A stretch of DNA of 64,000 nt, taken from contig CAJUMR010000002.1 in NCBI GenBank assembly GCA_910587475.1, positions 1 through 64,000 of the forward strand. Reading direction: 5' to 3'. Below the pieces are notes generated by a model that worked only from the letters and a program-made list of their open reading frames with translations, searched no databases and was not told where the DNA came from. Shown piece after piece: positions 16,272-24,122 of this stretch. Positions within the stretch are counted from its first letter, which is position 1. Every line of letters begins with the position of its first letter. The DNA comes from an uncultured Muribaculaceae bacterium (GTDB taxonomy: Bacteria; Bacteroidota; Bacteroidia; Bacteroidales; Muribaculaceae). Position numbers and translations under genes: made by a program.

Positions 16272-17915
16272 TTATTCTGCGGCAGTGCCTTCGATCAGAT
16301 CGTTATAGGCTTTGAAAACGTTGCCGGCTTCGGCCGTCTTCTCTTTGTCTTTGAGAACAGTTCCGCAGAAGTTGTAGTTGAACTGGGCAGCTTCGCGATA
16401 CATCTTGAGCTCTCTCATGTGGGTCTTGGGATCTTTGTTTGCAGGATCCTGGTCGAGAAGAGCAACCATTTCATTGTATGCGTCGATGGCTTCCTGATTG
16501 GGGCGGTTGTTGTTGCCTGCAATGTAGAGACGCGCCTTGAACTGGTAGAGAGAGGGGTTGGGAGTGGCGCGTTCGATGGTCTTGTTGATGTATTCAAGGC
16601 CTTTCTCTGCGTATTCGTGGCGGAGAACGCTGTCTTCAGCCTCAAAAGTTGCAGCAGCGTTGAGGTAACGGCGTGCGGCGTCGTAGAGGTCGTTTGACGA
16701 GGGTTCTTCAACCTTAGAAAGGTAGTTGGCGTAAGAGTCAGCGGCCTTTCTGTAGTATTTCTTGTTGTTCTGAGCCGCTTTAGTGTATGCAGCGCTGATG
16801 TCGTTGAGAAGTTCGGCGTTGTCGGGATCAAGAGCAACGGCTTTCTCATACTGAACCATTGCCAGAGAGTCTTGTCCGAGTTTTACGAGAACGTCAGAGT
16901 AAGTTGTAAAGTCGTTGGTCGAGAAACGTCCGTTGGGATTGTTTTCGGTGAATTTTTTAGCTTCTGCAGCAGCAGCCTCGTTGTTGTCAAGCGCAGCGTC
17001 GTTGAGGAAGAGCATGCGCTGCATGAGGAAGTTGGAGGGGTCTTTAGCGAGAATTTCGTTGGCAACTCTCTTTGAATCTTCATATTTGTTGCCCCAGTAG
17101 AGAAGCACAGAGTAACGGGCTTTGTCTTCGGGGAAGTGGTTGGGGTTCTGGATGTATGTGCCGTAGAGGTCAGCGGCTTTGTTCCAGTAGTGGCCCTGAT
17201 AGTATTTTTCGGCGAGTTCGCGAGTGGCGAGTGCAGAGTTGGGAGTGCGGTTGTAGAGTTCCTCAAGTTTGCCGATGGCGAAGTCTTTGTTGACATTGAA
17301 ATATGTGTTTGCATATTTCACATATCCTTCAGGATTTTCCTGATCGTAGGTGATTGCCATTTCGTATTTGCCTGCGGCGTTGCCCCACTCTTTGTTGTCG
17401 GCGAGCATGTCACCTTCGAGAATGTAGATTGCAGGTTCCTGATATTTAGAAGACTTGCGTGCTTTGTCGAGGTTCTTGTTGATCTCGTTGGCATATTTAA
17501 CGGGGTCTGCGTTATAATATGCACGTGCGATTGCCACGATGAGTTCGTTGTCTTTCTTTGCGAGGCCTTGAGCTTTCTTGAAGTTGTCGTTGGCTTGCGA
17601 AGTCTGGCCGTTGAGCAGATCAACAGCGCCTAAGCCTACGTAGTTGTAACCGCAGTTGGGATCGGCTGCGATGCCTTTGTCGAAATAATCTTTGGCAGCC
17701 TGTTTGTCGTCCTGAGCCAAAGCTACCTGGCCAAGATAGTAGAGAGCAAGTGATTTGTTGGTCTCTGAATTGTCGAGCGTTTTGTTGAGGATTGTTTTGG
17801 CGTTGTCGTATTGACCGGCCTTGTAATACTCGATACCGTCTTTGTAGCCCTGGCTTTGAGCTGATGCTCCGATAGCTGCAGCGGCGAAAAGCGAAAGAAT
17901 AAGTTTTTGTTTCAT
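16272..17915 (-). CDS. Exported tetratricopeptide-repeat protein
   Basis: 547 residues. Signal peptide 1-19 (MKQKLILSLFAAAAIGASA). The body is made of consecutive TPR units (for example YKAGQYDNAKTILNKTL, ALYYLGQVALAQDDKQAAKDYF, NCGYNYVGLGAVDLLNGQTSQA), which give a long superhelical scaffold for protein contacts in the periplasm. It follows a phosphate-binding-like lipoprotein gene after 63 bases on the same strand. In other Bacteroidales similar TPR and PstS-like genes lie next to TonB-ExbB-ExbD genes; none are visible here. The partner is not known. Confidence 0.8.
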   Translation of the reverse strand: MKQKLILSLFAAAAIGASAQSQGYKDGIEYYKAGQYDNAKTILNKTLDNSETNKSLALYYLGQVALAQDDKQAAKDYFDKGIAADPNCGYNYVGLGAVDLLNGQTSQANDNFKKAQGLAKKDNELIVAIARAYYNADPVKYANEINKNLDKARKSSKYQEPAIYILEGDMLADNKEWGNAAGKYEMAITYDQENPEGYVKYANTYFNVNKDFAIGKLEELYNRTPNSALATRELAEKYYQGHYWNKAADLYGTYIQNPNHFPEDKARYSVLLYWGNKYEDSKRVANEILAKDPSNFLMQRMLFLNDAALDNNEAAAAEAKKFTENNPNGRFSTNDFTTYSDVLVKLGQDSLAMVQYEKAVALDPDNAELLNDISAAYTKAAQNNKKYYRKAADSYANYLSKVEEPSSNDLYDAARRYLNAAATFEAEDSVLRHEYAEKGLEYINKTIERATPNPSLYQFKARLYIAGNNNRPNQEAIDAYNEMVALLDQDPANKDPKTHMRELKMYREAAQFNYNFCGTVLKDKEKTAEAGNVFKAYNDLIEGTAAE

Positions 17916-17978
17916 TAGATATTATTGATGTTGTTTTGTTTGATTAATTAACGTTTTGTCAGATAGAGAAATCGCGGT

Positions 17979-18965
17979 TTATTCATCCGGGCCGAGTTGT
18001 ACGACCTGAATGCGTGTGCGCGCCGGCATGATACCGGTTTTCATGATTATTTTCTGTCCGATGTCACCGGTCACGAATGAGTAGAAGCCGCTTGCAAGGC
18101 TGCCGGATACTCCGGTTGTCACCATATATATCGGACGATAGAGTGGGTATGTTCCGTCGAAAATATTCTGTTGATAGGGTTTGTAGGCCGTCACTTCGTC
18201 GGGGCGACGGAGTTTCAGAACCTTTACGTCCTGGCTGAGTGTCGCACCTTGGACGGGGTCGTCGGACAGCATTGACTGAGCAAGTTCTTCGGTCGTCAGC
18301 TCGGTCGACTGCATGTCGGAAGTGATCCATGTGACGCCGAGTACGCCGATGGCGTTGACATTTTTGCTGACGGCGTCGACCACTGCGGGTATTGATCCTT
18401 GAGCGTAGACATTATCGCCGAGTTCTGCTCCGTTGAGAAGCGAGTCACGCATGAACTGGACGAGGCTCGACGACTTGTCGTCGAAAATGACAGCAATTTT
18501 GCCGAGGTCTGAAGGTTCGAGATCGTTCCATTGGTTTGACGATCCGGAGAGTATGTCGCCGACTTCCTTGGTGGTCAGCATGCTGCACGGGTTGTCTTTG
18601 TTGACAATCAGGGCAACGGCATCGATCGCTATTTTTGCAGTTTTGACGTTGCGTCGCTTGCTTTTGAGGAAGTCGCGCTCCTGCTTGGTAAGATCGCGGG
18701 CGATGACTACAGTGCGAGTGTTGAGGCTCATCAGAGAGTCGATCGCTTCGCCCTGCGTTGCATAACGAGCAAGAACATGGGCATCGGGGTACTGATATTC
18801 GAATACGTCGACCTCCTGCTCCATAATGTTGCGGAACGTGTCGTCGCAGACCATTGTCATGGTGCCTGTAGTCGACGAATTGGCTTTCTTTTCGTACTTC
18901 AGACACCCGGTCAGTGAAGACGCGAGTGCAATGCCGAGAATTATAGATATTTTGCGGTAGTTCAT
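17979..18965 (-). CDS. PstS-like substrate-binding lipoprotein
   Basis: 328 residues. Lipobox LTGC with the lipid-attached cysteine at 21. The body is a periplasmic-binding fold of the phosphate-binding type: TMVCDDTFRNIMEQEVDVFEYQYPD at the start, and VNKDNPCSMLT...GDILSGSSNQWNDL, which is typical of PstS-like proteins. There is no permease or ATPase gene of a Pst transporter nearby, so a role in classical ABC uptake is doubtful; it may deliver a ligand signal or oxyanion to another system. It lies 18 bases after a small membrane-protein gene and upstream of the TPR gene, probably in one operon. Confidence 0.75.
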   Translation of the reverse strand: MNYRKISIILGIALASSLTGCLKYEKKANSSTTGTMTMVCDDTFRNIMEQEVDVFEYQYPDAHVLARYATQGEAIDSLMSLNTRTVVIARDLTKQERDFLKSKRRNVKTAKIAIDAVALIVNKDNPCSMLTTKEVGDILSGSSNQWNDLEPSDLGKIAVIFDDKSSSLVQFMRDSLLNGAELGDNVYAQGSIPAVVDAVSKNVNAIGVLGVTWITSDMQSTELTTEELAQSMLSDDPVQGATLSQDVKVLKLRRPDEVTAYKPYQQNIFDGTYPLYRPIYMVTTGVSGSLASGFYSFVTGDIGQKIIMKTGIMPARTRIQVVQLGPDE

Positions 18966-18983
18966 ATGGTAGGGAGTTGGAAC

Positions 18984-19247
18984 TTATAAACGGGAATCAA
19001 TGCCTTTGTATTGCCTATATGCGCGCCAAAAACCGTAGATGATCAGAACAATTCCGACAACGTATCTGGTCCAGGCCCAGTCGGCGGTCCAGTTGAAGAA
19101 ATTGATAAGCAAAAGAACACCCATTCCGACGTAAATCAAAATCATGACTAAGCCGAAAATAGTTCTAACGACTTTCTGCGTTTTGCTTTGAGGTATGGTG
19201 TATTCGCGTCGGTCGTGGCCGTTGTAGTTTTCTTCTGAGTTGTACAT
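18984..19247 (-). CDS. Small two-helix membrane protein
   Basis: 87 residues. A hydrophilic, charged N-terminus (residues 1-25) is followed by two membrane helices (about 27-49 and 55-74) and a short basic tail. I do not recognise the family. It is first of the minus-strand trio with the PstS-like lipoprotein and the TPR protein, at 18-base spacing, which suggests a shared membrane-associated function. The ORF has normal composition for the neighbourhood. Confidence 0.65.
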   Translation of the reverse strand: MYNSEENYNGHDRREYTIPQSKTQKVVRTIFGLVMILIYVGMGVLLLINFFNWTADWAWTRYVVGIVLIIYGFWRAYRQYKGIDSRL

Positions 19248-19419
19248 AATGTAGTTGTATTAAGTTGATAAATGTTTTATGAATTATCAACGTTTTAACA
19301 AGATGTTAAGTTCGGATTCTGGGCTTTGATAGCTTTGACACGTAAAGTTAGTGAAAAATAGCTGAGAAGACTGCAGCCGAGATGCTATTTTTTCTTAAAA
19401 CCATGAAAATAAAAGGAAA

Positions 19420-20382
19420 TCAAACGAAACGGCAATTGTCGATGTGGGCTCCTCGCAGATAGTCTGCGGCCGACATGCGCTTTTTCCCGGCGGGTTGCAG
19501 CTCCGTGATTTCAATGCATGAATTGCCGCCGCAGGCGACAAGCAGGCTTCGGCCGTCGGAGAGGATTGTTCCGGGTTCGGCGTCGGTCATCCGGCCGGAA
19601 ATTGCGGTAGAGTGTATTTTGACCTGGAGCTCCGACGCATCGGGCGATAGCAGAAGTGTCCATGCCGAAGGAACGGGAGCAAGGCCTCTGACAAGGTTGT
19701 GGATAGCCAGGGCGTTTTTATTCCAGTCGATGCGGCAGGTTTCTTTGAAAATTTTCGGGGGGGGGGGGGGAGCGGCGAGTCCGTCGCTGTCCTGCGGAGT
19801 GGTTGTGAGTGAGCCGTCGATAATTCGCCTGACGGTGTCGACTGTCAGTGCCGCGCCAATGTGCATCAGACGATCGTAGATGTCGCCGAATGTTTCGTCA
19901 GGCCCGATCGGAGTCGTTTTGCGGTCGATGATGTCGCCTGTGTCGATTTCGTGCTTGAGAAAGAAAGTTGTGACGCCCGTTTCGGTGTCGCCGTTGATGA
20001 TCGCCCAGTTGATCGGAGCTGCTCCGCGGTAGCGTGGAAGAAGTGATCCGTGGAGATTGAATGTCCCGAGGCGCGGCATAGTCCAGACGATTTCCGGCAA
20101 CATGCGGAATGCGATCACGATGAAAAGGTCTGCGTCGATCTCCTGCAAACGGCTGATGAATTCGGGATCTTTGAGCGACGCCGGTTGCAACAGGTTCAGC
20201 CCATTGGCAACGGCATATTCCTTGACGGCAGATTGCAGCATCTTGTGGCCGCGGCCGGCCGGCTTGTCGGTAGCGGTGACGACTGCTTCGACGTTGTAAC
20301 CGTTTTTGAGAAGGCTGTCGAGCGATTCGACAGCAAATTCGGGAGTTCCGAAAAATACTATTTTAAGATCGTTCTTAGTCAA
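19420..20382 (-). CDS. fmt: Methionyl-tRNA formyltransferase with a C14 tract
   Basis: Formylates initiator Met-tRNA with 10-formyl-THF. N-terminal FFGTPEFAVESL, catalytic segment FNLHGSLLPRYRGAAPINW (Asn/His) and HEIDTGDI (Asp) are intact, and the C-terminal tRNA-binding domain runs from about residue 212. Between the domains, residues 205-209 are five prolines encoded by 14 consecutive C (19770-19757 on the minus strand) plus a G. Related proteins usually have just 'APK' at this site, as far as I recall. Gain or loss of one base would shift the frame and remove the C-terminal domain. With 14 C the frame is open, so this copy is 'on'. The stop lies at 19420; the gene start overlaps the upstream pseudouridine synthase by eight bases. 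Confidence 0.93.
   Translation of the reverse strand: MTKNDLKIVFFGTPEFAVESLDSLLKNGYNVEAVVTATDKPAGRGHKMLQSAVKEYAVANGLNLLQPASLKDPEFISRLQEIDADLFIVIAFRMLPEIVWTMPRLGTFNLHGSLLPRYRGAAPINWAIINGDTETGVTTFFLKHEIDTGDIIDRKTTPIGPDETFGDIYDRLMHIGAALTVDTVRRIIDGSLTTTPQDSDGLAAPPPPPKIFKETCRIDWNKNALAIHNLVRGLAPVPSAWTLLLSPDASELQVKIHSTAISGRMTDAEPGTILSDGRSLLVACGGNSCIEITELQPAGKKRMSAADYLRGAHIDNCRFV
19757..19770 (-). repeat. Poly-C(14) homopolymer inside fmt
   Basis: Fourteen G in a row on the plus strand, hence fourteen C on the coding strand, starting at codon 205 of 320. Mononucleotide G/C tracts of this length slip easily in replication and also in sequencing and PCR, so the length should be treated as provisional. 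Confidence 0.95.
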
Positions 20383-21079
20383 TGTTGTCGGTTTTAAGTT
20401 GGTTATTGGCAGCTTGTTCGAGCTCCAGCCATATGCGTTGGTCGGGAACGGGAGCTGTGATGTCGATTTGTTTGCCTGAAACGGGGTGGATAAAACGTAT
20501 GCGTCGAGCGATCAGAGATATGCTTCCGTCGGGATTGCTGCGTTTGTCGCCGTATTTGAGGTCGCCTCTAATGGGGCAGCCGATGGTGCTCATCTGCACG
20601 CGAATCTGATGCTTGCGCCCGGTGAGCAGTTCGATTTCCACAAGGGTGAACCGTTCGCCCGATGCGAGAGTGCGGTATCGGAGTTTCGACTCTTTGGCAT
20701 CTTTCACCGGGGTTGGAGAGGCATATGATTTGTTGTTGCGCTCGACGGTGGTTATGTAGTGGGTGAGCATGTCGGCATCTTTCGGTGGGCGGTTTCTTGT
20801 GAGCGCCCAATATGTCTTGTGCACGTCGCCTTTGCGGAACATTTCGTTGAGCCGACTCAATGCTTTGGAGGTTTTTGCAAACACGACAAGGCCGCCTACC
20901 GGTCGGTCGAGACGGTGAACGACTCCGAGGAATACGTTGCCTGGCTTGGCGTGAGTCTCCTTTATCCATTCCTTGACTATGTCGAGCAGCGGTTTGTCGC
21001 CTGTCTTGTCGCCTTGGACGATTTCACCGGGTGCTTTGTTGACGATGATGATGTGATTGTCTTCGTAGATTACCTCCAT
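20375..21079 (-). CDS. RluA-family pseudouridine synthase
   Basis: 234 residues. It isomerises a uridine in rRNA or tRNA to pseudouridine. The catalytic motif HRLDRPVGGLVVFAKT is at about residues 55-70 with the Asp nucleophile in HRLDRP, and the later GRKHQIRVQMSTIGCPI is a typical RluA element. There is no S4 domain, unlike the second family member at 32275. The target base cannot be told from sequence alone. It overlaps the fmt start by eight bases, so both are translation genes on one transcript. Confidence 0.88.
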   Translation of the reverse strand: MEVIYEDNHIIIVNKAPGEIVQGDKTGDKPLLDIVKEWIKETHAKPGNVFLGVVHRLDRPVGGLVVFAKTSKALSRLNEMFRKGDVHKTYWALTRNRPPKDADMLTHYITTVERNNKSYASPTPVKDAKESKLRYRTLASGERFTLVEIELLTGRKHQIRVQMSTIGCPIRGDLKYGDKRSNPDGSISLIARRIRFIHPVSGKQIDITAPVPDQRIWLELEQAANNQLKTDNID

Positions 21080-21171
21080 TGTTTCAATTCTGAGAACAAT
21101 TGATTTTGTTTAGATCTGAAAAAGTGTTAGCCGGCTTGACGCGGAGTGAGATGCAGTCATAATCTAAAATT

Positions 21172-21206
21172 CCACCGGAGTCAGCATAATATGTTGGCTC
21201 CGGTGG
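21172..21206 (-). terminator. Terminator after phosphoglucomutase
   Basis: CCACCGGAG (21172-21180) pairs with CTCCGGTGG (21198-21206), with further weak pairs inside. On the minus strand it is followed by AATTTTAGATT. Confidence 0.75.
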
Positions 21207-21232
21207 CGTAGATTGTGATTGCGGATAGGATA

Positions 21233-22984
21233 TCAGATGCCGAGATCTTTCTTGATGGTTTCGATCTTGGCTTCGGCGTCGCGGTTGGCGCGTTCGTAGT
21301 CATCCTTGCCGTTGAGAGTTCCGCGTACTTCCATGTAGAATTTGATTTTGGGTTCTGTGCCGGAGGGGCGGACAGAAACTTTTGATCCGTCTTCGGTGAA
21401 GAATTGCAGAACGTTGCTTGTTGCTGGGAAGTCCATTTTTGTAACGGATCCATCGCGGAGATCGGTGCAGTTGAGGTCTGAGTAGTCTTTGACGATCACC
21501 ACGGGGCTGCCACCGAGCGATTTCGGAGGATTTGAACGGAAATCTTTCATCATCTGCACGATTTCATCGGCGCCTTTCTTGCCTTCGCGGACAACAGATA
21601 TGCCGACTTCGTGAGAGAAGCCGTTCTTGATATAGATGTCCTGAAGCATTTCGTTGAAGTCCATGCCCTGATCTTTGGCCCAAGCGCAGATTTCGGCCAT
21701 GAGTGAAATCGCCGAAACAGAGTCTTTGTCGCGGCAGAAGTCTTCAGCGAGGAAGCCGTAGCTTTCTTCACCGCCGCCAAGATATACCATCTTGCCTTCG
21801 AGGTCGCGGATCACCGATGCGATCCACTTGAAGCCTGTGTAGCAGTCAAACATCTTGATGTCGTAGTTGTCGGCGATGGCTTTGATAGTCTCGGTGGTGA
21901 CGATTGTCTTCACAACATATTCGTTGCCTTTGAGGAGACCCATCTCGCGTTTGCGGCGCATGATGTAGTTGAGGAGGATCATGACGATCTGGTTGCCGTT
22001 GATGAGCTGATATTCGCCGTTGTTGTCGCGGATGACGCAACCGATGCGGTCAGCATCAGGGTCTGAAGCGACCACGAGGTCTGCGCCGACTTCTTTGGCT
22101 TTTTCAATTGCCATTGCCATAGCCGACGGATTTTCGGGGTTTGGCGAGTCGACGGTGGGGAAGTCGCCTGAAGGGATGTCCTGCTCGGGAACGTGGATTA
22201 TGTTGGTGAAACCCCAGCGACGGAGCGATTCGGGGATTATTTCAACGCCTGTACCATGAATCGGGGTATAGACGATCTTCAGATCGGCATGACGCTTGAT
22301 GACTTCGGGGTCGAGCGACAGAGTCTTGATTGCAGCGAGGAATGCTTCGTCCATGGCTTTGCCGATTATCTCGATCTTCGAGGGATCGCCTTCAAACTTG
22401 ATGTCTTTGACGTCTTTGATGCGGTTGACGTTGTCGATGATGTTGACATCGTGGGGGGCGATGATCTGAGCGCCGTCGCTCCAGTATGCTTTGTAGCCGT
22501 TATAGATCTTCGGATTGTGAGATGCGGTGATGTTTACGCCGCTCTGGCATCCGAGTTCGCGGATTGCAAAAGATAGCTCAGGGGTGGGACGGAAGCTGTC
22601 GAAAAGATATACTTTTATGCCGTTGGCAGAAAAAATGTTTGCAACGATTTCGGCAAATTTCCGCGAGTTGTTGCGCACGTCGTGTCCGACAACAACTTTT
22701 ATTTCGGGGAGTTCCTTGAAGGCTTCCTTTAGATAATTGGCGAGGCCTTGAGTTGCGGCTCCGACGGTGTAGATGTTCATGCGGTTTGATCCGGCGCCCA
22801 TGATGCCACGCAGGCCACCTGTGCCGAATTCGAGGTCGCGATAGAACGATTCGATCAGTTCGGTCTTGTCATCAGCGTCGAGCATGCGCTTCACTTCTTT
22901 CCGGGTCTCTTCGTCATAGCCGTCCTGCAGCCATGTCTGTGCTTTCGCGGTAACTTCTTTCAAAAGGAGATCTTGATTTTCCAT
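21233..22984 (-). CDS. Phosphoglucomutase/phosphomannomutase (alpha-D-phosphohexomutase)
   Basis: 583 residues. Interconverts sugar 1- and 6-phosphates. The phosphoserine loop TASHNP is near residue 146, the metal site SDPDADRIG near 310, the sugar-binding loop GGGEESYGF near 400 and the phosphate-binding VRPSGTEPKIKFY near 550. The length and RVCQSG-like N-terminal half fit the long phospho-sugar mutase type common in Bacteroidota; glucose or mannose preference cannot be separated by eye. It has its own promoter and terminator, so it is probably monocistronic. Confidence 0.9.
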   Translation of the reverse strand: MENQDLLLKEVTAKAQTWLQDGYDEETRKEVKRMLDADDKTELIESFYRDLEFGTGGLRGIMGAGSNRMNIYTVGAATQGLANYLKEAFKELPEIKVVVGHDVRNNSRKFAEIVANIFSANGIKVYLFDSFRPTPELSFAIRELGCQSGVNITASHNPKIYNGYKAYWSDGAQIIAPHDVNIIDNVNRIKDVKDIKFEGDPSKIEIIGKAMDEAFLAAIKTLSLDPEVIKRHADLKIVYTPIHGTGVEIIPESLRRWGFTNIIHVPEQDIPSGDFPTVDSPNPENPSAMAMAIEKAKEVGADLVVASDPDADRIGCVIRDNNGEYQLINGNQIVMILLNYIMRRKREMGLLKGNEYVVKTIVTTETIKAIADNYDIKMFDCYTGFKWIASVIRDLEGKMVYLGGGEESYGFLAEDFCRDKDSVSAISLMAEICAWAKDQGMDFNEMLQDIYIKNGFSHEVGISVVREGKKGADEIVQMMKDFRSNPPKSLGGSPVVIVKDYSDLNCTDLRDGSVTKMDFPATSNVLQFFTEDGSKVSVRPSGTEPKIKFYMEVRGTLNGKDDYERANRDAEAKIETIKKDLGI

Positions 22985-23043
22985 ATGGTTATGTTGGGGT
23001 AATGTTTAAAAGTTCAGTGATTGTTTTGTTAATTATGTTAAGG

Positions 23044-23074
23044 CAAAGATAATTGATTGCCATGAGTTATACAA
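23044..23074 (-). promoter_or_regulatory. Promoter of phosphoglucomutase gene
   Basis: On the minus strand a TTG (23074-23072), about 20-base spacer, then TATCTTTG (23051-23044), a consensus -7 box. It lies about 60 bases before the ATG. Confidence 0.6.
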
Positions 23075-23123
23075 CTTTATCGGGCGGAATGTTTTACGGC
23101 GGAGGCGTATTGTTGGCCAATTT

Positions 23124-23978
23124 TTACAAAAGTCCGGTCAACAAAAGGTAGATAAAGGCCGCCGGAGCCGTCAGGAGCAGAGAGTCGATGCGATCGAGTA
23201 TGCCTCCGTGGCCGGGAATCAGTTTGCCGGAGTCTTTGGCTCCAACCGTTCGTTTGATCATAGATTCGAACAGGTCGCCCCATGTTGAGAAAATGCAGAC
23301 AACGATGCCGAATCCGATCCACGCAGACAGCGAACGATTGCCCCACAGCATGACTTCATCGTGGTTGAACGCAAAGTAGCACGTTGCACCGGCTGCGATG
23401 CAGAATGCCATGCCTCCCCAGAAGCCTTCCCATGATTTTTTTGGCGAAAGCCTCGGGAACAGACGCCGCTTGCCGAGCAGACTGCCTACGCAGTATGCTC
23501 CTGTGTCGTTAAGCCAGATCATGATGAACATTATCAGCACTATGTGGCGCGTGGCCGGGCCTGGCGCCGCCATGCGGTCGGTCAACGACGCGATGGCGAG
23601 GGGTAATCCGATGTAGATGACCGACAGAACTGATTTTGCGGTGGCGGTCAGAGGGTCGGGACGGCGATCGTAAAGCGAGAGTACAAATCTTACGATGATA
23701 TAGGCCGTGAGGATTAATCCGTCGAAAAATATGGCGTTTATGTCTGAGTGGGTAGACAGGCACAGGGCGACGGCGGCGGCGATGTCGGCTGTGCAGATAG
23801 CCAGTGTTATCGGACTTGTGTTGGAGCCGATGCCCGTAAGTGTCTGGAATTCGCGGACGGCAAGGAGTGCGAACAGCGCTGCAAGGGCCATGAACCAGTC
23901 AGGACCTGCAATGAGCGATCCGACAATTGCGGCAACGTAGATTGCGCCTGAAATTGAGCGCGTGACAATATTTTTCAT
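23124..23978 (-). CDS. cdsA: Phosphatidate cytidylyltransferase
   Basis: Makes CDP-diacylglycerol from phosphatidate and CTP, the branch point to phospholipid head groups. 284 residues with about eight membrane helices. The C-terminal CDS signature (VGAKDSGKLIPGHGGILDRI) is intact, as are the preceding SPKKSWEGFWGG and NDTGAYCVGSLLG segments that bind metal and CTP. The length is normal. The -7 box at 24014-24021 lies upstream; the gene is followed by the promoter of the next minus-strand gene, so it is probably expressed alone. Confidence 0.95.
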   Translation of the reverse strand: MKNIVTRSISGAIYVAAIVGSLIAGPDWFMALAALFALLAVREFQTLTGIGSNTSPITLAICTADIAAAVALCLSTHSDINAIFFDGLILTAYIIVRFVLSLYDRRPDPLTATAKSVLSVIYIGLPLAIASLTDRMAAPGPATRHIVLIMFIMIWLNDTGAYCVGSLLGKRRLFPRLSPKKSWEGFWGGMAFCIAAGATCYFAFNHDEVMLWGNRSLSAWIGFGIVVCIFSTWGDLFESMIKRTVGAKDSGKLIPGHGGILDRIDSLLLTAPAAFIYLLLTGLL

Positions 23979-24013
23979 TGTTTGAATCGATGTCAGTTGT
24001 TAGATTAGTCTGA

Positions 24014-24021
24014 CAAAGATA
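24014..24021 (-). promoter_or_regulatory. -7 box of cdsA
   Basis: TATCTTTG on the minus strand, 35 bases before the cdsA ATG. No clear -33 element. Confidence 0.5.
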
Positions 24022-24054
24022 TATATATTATTTGTGATTCTGTCGGTCAGTGAC

Positions 24055-24096
24055 AAAAAAATCGGACAGCAGGCTTGTTTCGACCTGCTGTCCGAT
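24055..24096 (-). terminator. Terminator after the subtilase
   Basis: ATCGGACAGCAGG (24061-24073) pairs perfectly with CCTGCTGTCCGAT (24084-24096); on the minus strand a run of seven T follows. Confidence 0.9.
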
Positions 24097-24122
24097 GAGT
24101 TTTATCGGTGATAAGTGACGGG

